NCBI GenBank assembly: GCA_002118135.1
Contig: BDIU01000511.1
Location: 1 to 64,000, forward strand
Direction: 5' to 3'
DNA length: 64,000 nucleotides
DNA from: Trebouxia sp. TZW2008
Lineage: Eukaryota > Chlorophyta > Trebouxiophyceae > Trebouxiales > Trebouxiaceae
Of the stretch, positions 12,301-21,710 are shown one piece after another (the stretch's first letter is position 1; each line of letters starts with the position of its first letter). Under the pieces are notes generated by a model. It saw only the letters and a list, made by a program, of their open reading frames with translations, was not told the origin of the DNA and made no database searches. The translations under genes were made by a program, and so were the position numbers.

Positions 12301-15300
12301 TGTAATTTACCCAGAAGGAACCTTTTAAGCAATGGCGGTAAGCATATGCAGAGTTTCCACATTGCTGCACGCAGGCATGTGTGCAACTTGCAAGAGCAAC
12401 ATGCATCTGCTGACGCTGTCTGCCGTCATCCTGTGACTTAGCTGGAAGGAGGCTCCTGAGCAGTGTTGGTAAGTGGCAGCCAACCCACAGTTGACAATCC
12501 TCACTTTCCTTCGTTTTGCAAGACACTGCCTGCCTACCAGCATATTGTAATCTACTTGGGAGGAGGCTCTTGAGCAATGACGGTAAGCATGGACCAATCC
12601 CTCGCATAGCTGCATGCAGGCATACATGCAACTTTCAAGGGCATTATGCATCTGCTGGCATTGTCTGCCTGCCATTGTACTGTAACTCACCTGGAAGGAG
12701 GCTCTTAAACAGTGTTGATTAGTGGCAGCCAAACCACAGTTGACACTCCTCGACTTCATTCCTCCTGGAGACACTGCATGCCTGCTTGCACTGCATGCCG
12801 TCATCTTGTAACTTACCTGCAAGGAGGCGTTTGAGCACTGTTGGTAAGTGGCAGCCACCGCACCGTTGACAAGCTTGAATCTCACTACATTGTCTGCCTG
12901 CCATTCATCCTGTCACATAGCTCGAATGAGTCTTTTGAGCAGTGTCAGTGAGTAGCACTCAACCCGCAGTTGATGATTCATTTCTGATGATCCTCAACTT
13001 CATTCCTCCTGGAGACACTGTATGCCTGCCTGCATCTTGCAACTTACCTGGCAGGAGGCTTTTGAGCCATGACAGTAGGCATCTGCAATGTTTCTCATCT
13101 TAATGCAAGCGTGCCCACGTGTAATTTCCATGCCCAGCGTGTAGTGTTGTAGCTTGCCAATGAATGCTAGAACTGAGCTGTTGCAATGGCTTTCAAGCTC
13201 ATGCAAGCTCACAAGTAAGCATGCAAACACCTAGATGCTTTGCGCTGCTCAATCATGTGTCAAGCTTGCAAAGGCGTTTGCCATGCTGCTGTCAAGCGTT
13301 TGAGAGCAGCTTTTAGCGCTTCAAGCTGATGGTCTGCAGTGTTGCTGCCTGCTGTCATTTTTTTTGGCCAAACAATTGCTGATGATGGAGTCTGATCGTG
13401 CAGGGGGATATGAGACAAGCAGTGCAGGGGTGATGTTGACTGCAAATCAAGCTGTTCCAAGGCAGGATTCAACAGCCACTCCAGCATATAGTACATATCT
13501 CACAGGCTGCCACTCATCAGAGCAAAACTGTTGCTGCATTCTCAGGCAATGTTGTACATGCAGTCAGAGGTACATCACGGTTTGTTGCCATGCAGGGGTG
13601 CAAGAACCAAGTGATGCAGTGGATCTTCTGGTTGCAGATCAAGATGCCGCAAAGCATGACTCGCCATCTAATTCAGCGTCTGGAAGACATCTTGCAGGTG
13701 TCTAAGCCTTGGAATACATATCCAAACATTTATGCACAACATCAGACCTTTCTGCATGCATCAATTTGCTGCTGAATATGATGCACCTCACTACATGCTG
13801 TTGTCATACTTATCATTTTCATGCTTATTAGTGAGCTTTCACAACCCTGCTAGGTGCCGCAAGCAGTGAACTGCCTTTGCATATTCTTGTTCAACGCTGT
13901 TGAAAAACAATGCAGAACAGTTGTCAACTCATGATGTTGTGGTATGCAGCGACCTCATGTTCTGGCTTTTTCAGCCAAGCGTACACCATCAAAACAGGAG
14001 ACACCCTCAGTAAAGTTGCCACCAGCTGCAGTGTATCTATACAGCAGCTGGAAGCAGCCAACACACAGATTGCAAATTTCAACCTGATACACCGAGGAGA
14101 CACTGTTTGCGTGCCAGCATCCTGTGGTTCATCAGGCAGAAAGCTTCTGCACAGCCTGCGTGGACAGACACTAAGCTTGGGCCAGTCAGACAACAAACCT
14201 GCAACAATATCAGAAGCAATTAGAGCATCAGCGAAAGCAGCAGAGACAGCAGACAACACAGACAAAACTGTGAATACTGTGGCTTTAGGCAACTCTCTGG
14301 CAAGCACAGCAGCAGCATTATCAGCTTCACAATCTGCACTCACAACTCAAGCTGCTACAGTGCAATCTGGAAGCAAACGAAGTAGATTGTTTGCCCTGAA
14401 AGTCACATCACAACGTGAACATAGCAGCAGGCAGCTATCTGCCCACATCCCTCTGGCCAGAGTGCTTGCAGGTGAGACTTGTTATAGTAGTGATGATCAT
14501 GGGTTGTGCATATGAGCACAGGTACCAGGGGTGTGGTCCAAGATCCGTCTTGCCAGGATGATTTGTACTGAGGATTTCAGTTGCCATGGCTGCGTGCTTT
14601 CAGCATTTTGTTACTTTGACATGCTGTGCTTTACATGCATTGCAATGGCGCAAACCCTGCTTTGTCATGCAAGTTGAAACCTGACATCAGAAGGCACATA
14701 ATGTATTGTTCGGCTGTCAAGCTCATGCCCACAACAATCTCTCTGTGATGAGTTATCATTGCAGCCTCTGATGCATCTGCATGCATCCGCTCCTCCAGCA
14801 CATGTTCCTTGTCACTGTGATAAGCTGCATTTACATTGGTGAAAAATTCCAACTATTACTGTTATGCAGAAACGACATGCTCTGGTCAGTACCCCCAAGC
14901 ATACACCATTCGCCAAGGAGACTCCTTGAACAGCATTGCCACAACTTGCAGCATCACTGTACAACAGCTAGAATCTGCCAACAGTCAACTCGGCCCAAAC
15001 TTTGACCAAATCCAGCCTGACCAAACAGCATGTGTGCCGTCAGCATGCAGCAAAGCCCTTCAAATCCCTTTGAGCCCTGCAATAGCAGCACAGTCAAACT
15101 GCTCAGCACAGTTCCCAGCAACCTACACCTTTCAATCTGGTGATTCACTGAACGATGTTGCAACCAAATGCGCTGTGAGCTTGGCTGATTTGGAAAGTGC
15201 CAACACTCAGCTGTCCAGCTTTGACCTGATCCAGATCAGCACCCCTATCTGTATCCCAGCGGGATGCCCTGCCCTGCTGGCGGGGTCTAATGCTACAGTC

Positions 15301-18300
15301 CTAGGCTCACCAACAGCAGTTCATGTCTCCCCGACCCCTTCCTCTCCTTCTTTGCCAGCAGCACCGCAGGCTTCCCTGAGCCCTTCTTCCCCTTCAACAG
15401 GTATGTTGACGGCATCACAGGCTTGCCCGAGCCCTTCTTCTCCTTCTTTGCCATGATCAGGTGTCTCAGATGTTGCTGTAGATGCATGCAAGCTTGCCAT
15501 CATCAGCTGCATTAGCAGCATCTCAGGCTTGCCCAAGCCCTTCTCCACCACTGCTGAACAACAACAACAACAACAACGACGACGACGACAACGACGACGA
15601 CGACAATAATAGTGATAATAACAATAGTAATAGTAATAATAATAGTAATAATAATAGTAATAATAATAACAATAATAAAATAACAACAATGATAATAACA
15701 ATAATGACTACACAGTGGAGTAAGCAAGTCGTCCTATACATACATACTTGTCACTATTACTTGTGATGCCGCACAGTGTCATCTGAGTTTCAATAGTTGT
15801 GCTGTAGCTGCAAGCTGTGCTGGGCAGTACTCAGGCTCACACACCATCAAATTTGGTGAGGTCTTAGCAAAGATTGCAGCTACATGCAACACAGATCTCT
15901 CAGCCCTAGAGCAAGCCAATCCACAGCTTGCAACACCTGATACCATCTCTCCTGGCAGACAACTGGTGCCCCTAGTTTGTGATGCTGCACTGCAGGCGCA
16001 AATTGTACAGGGCAGTACTCAGGCTCACACAACATCAAATCTGGTGAGGTCTTAGCAAAGATTGCAGCTACATGCAACACAGATCTCTCAGCCCTAGAGC
16101 AAGCCAATCCACAGTTTCCAACACCTGATACCATCTTTCCTGGAGACACAGTCTGTGTGCCAGCAGCATGTATGCCTACCTTGGGACCAAGTGCTCCTTC
16201 ACAGGGTTCTGGTGTGGTGACCCCAGGGGGTCCTGGCCTGACCCCCACTGCACCCACCCCCAGCCCCAGTCCTAGTCCTGCCCCTTCACCCACTCCAGAA
16301 TCCACAGCAGGTGCAGCTCTTACTTGCAAGTTTCTGAGCTCATTTTCACAAAGCACCTTCATTCTCAGTGATGCTAAGCACTTGTCAGGCTCATTTTCAG
16401 AAAGCAAAGTCATGACCTGATGCGCTGCCGCTTTGCTGGGCTGTTTCCTAGACAGCAATTACATGCTCTATCATCTTTCCACTTGCTGAGCTGTGTTCCA
16501 GACAGTAGACACCATCACCATCACCATCAACAACATCGTTGATACCGTTGTTTGTACATATCACTGCTTGATTAACGTTGTTCTTGGTATCAGTTATTTG
16601 CCTTTGCTGATGTGCTGGCTCATCGGACATGACAGGCCACATCTGGAGGGGCATTGCAGGCGCTATGAGTGGTGCTGGTATAGCTTCAGGTCTGTGCGCC
16701 TGGGGTTACGTCACTTGGCAGCACAGACAACAAAACTAATGTAACTTTGCTTTTGCTGATGTGTAGCCTGACTGCATTGCAGCTCACATCTGGGGAGGCG
16801 TTGCGGACGCTATCAGTGGTGCCGGCACAGCTGCAGGTCTGTGTGCATGTGGTTACCTGATTTGGCAAGCACAGACAACAGAAGCAAGCCGCAACTTACA
16901 GTATCATCGTTGCTGCTGTTTGCCTTTGCCGATGTGCTGTCTGATTGGACTGCAGGGCACATCTGGGGAGGCATTGCAAGTGCTATCAGTGGTGCTGGTA
17001 CAGCTGTAGATCTGTGTGCATGGAGTAACCCCGTATTGGAGCACAGACAAGAAAACAAACCTGATTCTGCTTGTGCTGATGTCTGACTGCATTGCAGGTC
17101 ACGTCTGGGGAGGCATTACGGGCGCTATCAGTGGTGCCGGCACAGCTGTAGGTCCGTGTGCACGGGGTCACCTCACCTGGCAGCACAGACAAGAGTAGCA
17201 ACCTTACTTTGCCTTTGCTGAAGTACTGTCTCATTGGGTTTCAAGCCACATCTGGGGAGGCATTACAGGCGCTATCAGTGGTGCCGGCACAGCTGTAGGT
17301 CTGTGCGCCTGGGGTCACCTCACTTGACAACACAGACAAGAGTTGCAGCCTTACTTTGCCTCTGCTGATGTGCTGCCTGACTGAATTGCAGGGCACATCT
17401 GAGGAGGCATTGCCGGCGCTATCAGTAGTGCTAAATCGGCTCTGGGTCTGTGTGGTTGCAGTTACCTTGCATTGCAGTACAAACAAGGGGATTGATCTGA
17501 CTTTGTCTTGACTGACATTCAATATCACTCAATCGCAGGTCACATTTGGGGAGGCATTGCAGGCGCTATCAGTGGTGCTGGTACAGCTATAGGTCTGTGC
17601 GCCTGGGGCTATCTCACCTGGCAGCACAGACGAGAGAAGCAAGCTTTGATGTACAGCATAACAACTCGTATCAGGCCATACCACCTCACAGACACAGTCA
17701 ACAACCCAGCTGCCAGCCCAGACAGTAGTAATGTAGCCACACTCAGTTTTCAAAGCAGGGCGGGTTCAGCTACCAGTCTGCTCAACACTGGTGACTTCCT
17801 TTTGGGTGATTCAGCCGCCACCGCCACGCCAGAGATGAAAGAGGTGGCAAGGGACATAGCAACATGGTGCTTTCTGCGGTGGAGTGGGAAGTTGGGGACC
17901 CGTGCGGGGTCAGACAGCCTCGGCAACAGGGCTGGAATCTGGAACAGCAGATTTGAAGATGTGCGCTGCGCTGTGATGCTGCTGGCATTTGCAAGGGTGA
18001 ATGCAGCACTCAAGGACAAGCACAGCGCGGCTGCAGTGGACAGCCGGCAAGCAGGTACATAAGTTGCTTGTTATTCATATATTTTGGGAACACGTGTTTA
18101 CTATATCTGTCCAGTAGCTATTGCAGCATTGCTTGCGCATCTACACAAATTCAGCATGACAAGCATGGCAGTACAGGAACATACATGCAAGCAATTGGTG
18201 TAAGTCCATACTTGTCAGGGACTAGATGTTTACTATATCTTTATCGTAGATAGTGCAGCATTGCATAGGCATTGACACAAGTTCAGCATGACGAAATGGC

Positions 18301-18900
18301 ACTGGAAGAGCATGCAAGCACCTGCTTAGCAGCCTATAGGTCCGTAAGGCCCCTCAATTCACCGGACTGCTAGTCAATAGAGTTCAACATTGCTTCTGTC
18401 CTTCATAACATGCAGAGCTGTGCCTCATGCAAATGGAAACGCAGTTGGATCCTGTGTTGATGAGACTGCATTGCTTTAGTGCTTTGAAGGCTACAGCTTT
18501 AAGACATGTGCAGAGCAGTCAATTGCCAGTTGGTTTCAGAGCGCTGGCACTGTCATGAACGCATACACGCTACTTGTCTGATGAAAATCTGCTGATTTCT
18601 GCAGCATGCTTGATGGAAGCTTGGAGGACAGGCACACCACAGGACAAGTCTGGCATTGCCAGCGCTATCACACAAGCCCTATACAATGTTACAAAAGATG
18701 AAGCGCAAGCCTTGCCCAACAAGGATTTTGCAACAGCCAGCATGTATGAGGGGATGCTTGGATGGGTGGATAGACAAAAGCAGTCGATTCAGCAGCCTTT
18801 CGGCAAAAGAGGCTTTACAGCACCAAAATTGGGTTCTCGCAGTTCCGGCAGCTCTGCTTGCGGTCTGTCGCACAGCACAAGTCGCAGGCAGGCTATTTAG
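9370..18900 (+). CDS. Multi-LysM single-pass membrane protein
   Basis: Proposed exons: 9370-9394 and 9501-9653 (together a signal peptide, MCWVLVVVVAIVHVPLTSG), 10844-11053 (LysM), 12006-12215 (LysM), 13950-14471 (LysM plus Ala/Ser/Thr-rich linker), 14870-15400 (two LysM), 15996-16310 (LysM plus Pro-rich stalk), 17539-18054 (transmembrane helix GGIAGAISGAGTAIGLCAWG plus cytoplasmic region) and 18605-18900 (tail, stop TAG). From 9501 on, every listed junction is phase 1, so frames close whichever exon is joined. The LysM units share C-x-G-x-(Y/F)-(S/P)-x-x-Y-T-x-x-x-GD, (I/V)A-x-x-C, L-x-x-x-x-xN/T and GD-x-x-C-(V/L)-P. The extracellular part probably binds GlcNAc polymers. The cytoplasmic part (EVARDIATWCFLRWSGKLG, then a segment around GWVDRQKQS) matches no kinase or other domain I know. 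About 925 residues if all exons join. Exon choice is uncertain because of many duplicates; two genes cannot be excluded. Confidence 0.6.
10512..10843 (+). pseudogene. Two truncated copies of a LysM exon start
   Basis: Before the intact exon at 10844, two copies of its first ~25 codons appear near 10531 and 10679. Each follows the same ctgctgcag acceptor (DGSCVGCFIQSYTAQKAD and EGSCVGSFSQSHTAQKGD, against EGSCAGSFSQSYTVQKGD in the intact exon). Each copy then runs into short catgactg(caa/tcc)-type repeats of about 20 bp instead of the rest of the domain. They have usable acceptors but no domain. Confidence 0.7.
11289..11400 (+). pseudogene. Decayed 3' half of a LysM exon
   Basis: Encodes YNCKLIHPEDTVCVPSLC then SAGRKPLSNGG, matching the last half of the intact exon ending at 11053 (NLIHPGDTVCVPSSC, GRKLLSSGG). 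The donor is changed from gtaagc to gtacaa and no N-terminal half is present. A smaller remnant (tttaaatagcggtaagcac) lies at about 11180-11215. Confidence 0.65.
11834..13697 (+). other. Three related candidate linker exons
   Basis: Near 11834 (GMQIPNGAVDLPVAAEQG), near 13407-13502 (GGYETSSAGVMLTANQAVPR) and at 13596-13697 (GVQEPSDAVDLLVADQDAAK to SGRHLAG) are open segments with similar sequence, each preceded by a cag acceptor in phase 1. The third also has a phase-1 donor (gcag|gtgtct), so it could be included without breaking frame. They look like copies of one inter-LysM linker exon. Whether any is used is unknown. Confidence 0.4.
12260..13085 (+). repeat. Array of about seven decayed LysM 3'-half exons
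   Basis: Downstream of the intact exon 12006-12215 the segment that encodes FIPPGDSICLPTSCNLPGRR recurs near 12281, 12418, 12525, 12660, 12770, 12893 and 13015. Spacing is about 105-140 bp. Copies alternate between two flank types, gtaagtggcagcca and gtaagcat(a/g)tgcag. Most carry stops or indels; several keep a GT donor. The last copy (LNFIPPGDTVCLPASCNLPG) is nearly intact. None has the N-terminal half of a LysM domain. Confidence 0.8.
15557..15690 (+). repeat. AAC/GAC/AAT trinucleotide microsatellite
   Basis: Consecutive (AAC)n, (GAC/ACG)n and (AAT/AGT)n tracts. The plus frame from about 15482 reads SQACPSPSPPLL then poly-Asn/poly-Asp, continuous with a Ser/Pro-rich stretch resembling the linker of the preceding LysM exon. 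It could be coding in an isoform, but I treat it as intronic. Confidence 0.8.
15808..15995 (+). pseudogene. Upstream near-identical copy of the last LysM exon
   Basis: 15808-15968 repeats almost exactly the first 150 bp of the exon at 15996-16310 (both read GQYSGSH, then LAKIAATCNTDLSALEQANP). The upstream copy changes the final GDTVCVPAAC into GRQLVPLVC, losing the usual ending. Only about 17 bp (gtgatgctgcactgcag) separate a possible donor from the next acceptor, too short for an intron, so the two copies are unlikely to be spliced together. It is a recent duplicate, decayed or mutually exclusive. Confidence 0.65.
16636..17640 (+). repeat. Seven tandem copies of a transmembrane exon
   Basis: Acceptors precede near-identical segments starting at 16636, 16783, 16956, 17098, 17246, 17392 and 17539 (spacing 147, 173, 142, 148, 146, 147). 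Each encodes a form of GHIWGGIAGAISGAGTA followed by LCAWGYLTWQHRQ. This is a Gly-zipper helix with basic residues after it, a stop-transfer signal. Copy 1 ends in-frame with TAA at 16737 and copy 4 with TAG soon after the helix; copies 3 and 5 also meet stops, and copy 6 has a stop inside. Copy 2 stays open longer, and copy 7 continues into the cytoplasmic region to 18054. Copies 1 and 4 could act as alternative terminal exons giving a tail-less protein. Confidence 0.85.
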
Positions 18901-19370
18901 GGTGCAATCAAAGTCAAAGCGAAAAAGCGAGATAGACTGCAAGAGCAGGAGAAAGACGAAAAACTCGATGCCATTGGACGTGGCCTCGGATAGACCGTGG
19001 CGTCCCTTGAGGTGGACTGCCATTTTGGCAGAAAGGGGTTATAGGACAAAAGCTTGGCTCTGGTAGCTCTGGGTTGTCTCACAGCATAAGTTGTAGGCAG
19101 GCTGGTTAGCATGAAAACAAAACAGCGCAGAAGGGCGATCTGGACTGCCGTTTTGGCAGAAAGGGTTCATAGCACAGAGGTGGATTCTGGTTGCTCTGAC
19201 TTGTCCTGCAGCACAGGTCGCAGGCAGGCTGTTTAGCTTGAAGCCACAAGGTGATGCAGAACAACGATGTGAGTTGCCGTTTTGGCACAAAGGGTTCACA
19301 GCACAAAAGGGTGGCTCTGGTGGCTCTGGCTTGTCCCACAGCAAAATTGGCAGGCAGGCTGTTCAGCATA
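18796..19370 (+). repeat. Four copies of the LysM-gene C-terminal tail
   Basis: The segment encoding PFGKRGFTAPKLGS to LSHSTSRRQA in the terminal exon (18796-18900) recurs at about 19020-19108, 19147-19236 and 19276-19366, period about 125 bp. The copies read (F/P)FWQKGF(I/T)AQ, S(G)SGLS, (R)RQA and keep the end-of-gene region, but frames are interrupted. They lie downstream of the stop. Confidence 0.75.
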
Positions 19371-20258
19371 AAGTTACAGCTGAAAAAACTGTGCAGGTGG
19401 ACAATGTGGTCTATACTGTTTGTTGTACAATAGCGTAATTGCTTATAAGTGTCAACAAGGTCGCAGCTGTGTGTGTGCCAAGTCAGAACAGTTGCAGTGG
19501 TCAGAGTTCACATATTGCTGGGCATTGCTGGCGGTGTCTGGGCTTGGGCATGCATGTAAACATGCAGGATGTGCTTCTGGGCAGTGATAGACGTTTGTTG
19601 CATTGATTGGTCTTGGACCGCAAGTTGAGCCACGCTTCACTCTGGCACCCACAACATGAGTTGCAGCGAGACTTTGTGGAGAGTCGGTACGCTGATGTAT
19701 TACACAACGGTGCAGTGTACACATGTCAACTTTTGCCATGCAGGCTGCTGAGCAAACCATTCGCCAGGTCGGCCATTGCAGATTTTGTAACGCTGAAAGC
19801 AAAAGAAGCGCAGCAGCTTCGACATGGCATGCATGACACCATCATGGCTGCATAATCCATAATCCGGTTAGACAGCTGTCCAGCACATAGGCAATTTCAC
19901 GATTGTACAGCTGGGCCCTGACAATCTGAAAGGCACGGCGCATAGTACTTGTTGACGTTCGGCAAGCACGGAAAGTCGCAGCAACCCGGCTTAAGCGAGC
20001 TATTCCCTGCCCTGCGCGCTCAAGGCCTGCGGGCGTCGCCTGATCTTGTACACCCAGCAAGCAACCTGATCCTGCTCGGCTTGGCCCTTGTAGCAAACAT
20101 TTGAGCGGACCCTTTGGGCTTTATTCGCTCTCCAGGTATTTTATTGGCTTTGCTGCGTGTTCCTTTGAGCAGGTCCTGAGCGACTCGTCAAGCCTTGAAG
20201 CCTTGAAACTGAAACTCGTTTTGCTCTGTGCAGCAAAGAGAGCAAAGCTAAGGTCCAA
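19371..20258. other. Intergenic; upstream region of the Frag1-like gene
   Basis: No gene supported. CpG content is higher at 19920-20100, consistent with a promoter for the gene starting at 20259. A short plus frame at 19607-19855 and a minus frame at 19842-20096 lack recognisable features. Confidence 0.4.
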
Positions 20259-21588
20259 ATGGCAGGCAAGCTGCCAGGAGGTATAGGCGCAGGCCTGCAT
20301 TGGGCCTGGGTTCCATTCTGGGGCTTTATCTTTGGCTGTGCCACCATCATCTCACTTTTAGTCATATGGCTAGCTCAAGGCCACCCCAGATACAGAAACA
20401 ACGAAGCAACAGTAGTGTACATCAGCGATGTTGGAGCAGACAACCATGCTCTGTTCATAGTGCTGGGCACCTTGACAGCTGTCTTCTTCTTTGTGTCCAT
20501 ATTCTTGGACTACAGGCTTCGCCACACAGAGAGGATCCCTGTGCGCGTCAGAAGATATGAGCGAGCCTCAGCAGCTATCTCAGTCATCTTTGCTTTCATA
20601 TGCGCCGTGGCGTGCATCCTTCTGACCATCTTTGATGCCTTTGCCCACGAGACACTACACTGGACGTTCTCAGGCATCTTCTTCATTGCTCTGCTGATCT
20701 CTGGCTTGTTCAACATGATCGAACTTGGAGGTAAAGCTTGTTGACAGCACCCTTACATCACATTCTTTCCTAGCACATTTACAGCACACACAGCTAGCAT
20801 GAGCCGTCACTTTGAACCAATCCAGGTCCTGTCATGCCTTTTTACAGCAGCTTGTCTTGCACAGTGTATCCGCAAAGCGTCATGTTCTGCAGTGTTTGAA
20901 GAGGCATGCAATCAGGAGGTCATCAGTGTCGTGTATTGCTCTGTTGTCTTACATGCTCTGTCTTGGTGATGAATCTGCCATGTCCTGACCCTTTCACACA
21001 CATCAAGCGCACTACAGCAGCATGCACGCATGGTGCAAAGTGTGGTTTGCCTACGTGCGCTGTGTTAGGTCAGGCGCTAAAAGAACTGCTGCTTTTGATG
21101 CAGGATTAGCAAGAGACTACAGAGATGACAAAAAGCTGAAGCTGTCCTTCTATGGCAAGCTTTTTGTAGTCGTGCCAGGCATCATCGCAATCATCATCTT
21201 GGGGTCTTTTATGGGGGTTTGCAGCAACAGAACACCTCCCGGCGGCTCGGATTACACCTACTGCAACAACTACGACAGTGCAGCAGCGAGTCTGGAGTGG
21301 TTTGTGGCAGCACTATTTTGTGTCTACATCCTGACCATGATCTTTGACATGTATCCGTCAAGGTACACATCAACACACAGACGTGGGGAGACAGCGCCTA
21401 GGGAACTGATACAACCCACCCAGGGCGCCATTCAGCCCAAGGTGGGCTTTTTTGGCAAGGGTAGAAAAGCACCACACGCTTCTGTTCTTAAGCCTGTTGC
21501 AAATGGGCAACAAGCAAATGGTCTTGCTCCCAATGGAACCATGGCTGCTGGCCCTACACCGCCTGTTGCTGGCAACAACCTGGTGTGA
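20259..21588 (+). CDS. Frag1/DRAM/Sfk1-family six-TM membrane protein
   Basis: Two exons, 20259-20730 and 21104-21588, joined in phase 1 (MIELG|GLARDY); 318 residues. Six hydrophobic segments lie at about residues 14-36, 65-88, 106-126, 132-150, 175-198 and 222-242. The loop after TM1 carries ISDVGADNHA, resembling the IS(D/E)-G segment of the Frag1/DRAM/Sfk1 family (PGAP2 in GPI-anchor remodelling, DRAM in autophagy, yeast Sfk1 at the plasma membrane). The C-terminal ~75 residues are hydrophilic (QQANGLAPNG) and end NNLV. The start ATG (ccaaATGGCAGG) is the first in frame after a CpG-rich upstream region. Which subfamily it belongs to cannot be told by eye. Confidence 0.75.
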
Positions 21589-21710
21589 GTTTCAGCCGGA
21601 ACAAGGCAGTCTGTGCCTCGAAGGCCTGGCTTGTGGCTTGGCCACAACATGGTGTGAGTTTTAGCTGGACCAATGGCAGACGGTGCTTTTGAGGCTTGTT
21701 TTTGTGATAT
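21566..21710 (+). repeat. Direct duplication at the 3' end of the Frag1-like gene
   Basis: The segment from the last codons (caacctggtgtgagtttcagc, including the stop) through about 70 bp of 3' UTR is repeated once immediately downstream (caacatggtgtgagttttagc at about 21647). It is the same type of end-of-gene duplication seen in the LysM and ankyrin genes. Confidence 0.65.

Noticed and set aside
12260..13085. CRISPR-like regular repeats
   Set aside because: Repeats are diverged, encode an exon fragment and carry splice sites; no palindromic repeat, uniform spacers or cas genes; eukaryotic context.
15321..15741. Poly-Tyr/poly-Leu minus-strand frames
   Set aside because: Antisense reading of the AAC/GAC/AAT microsatellite.
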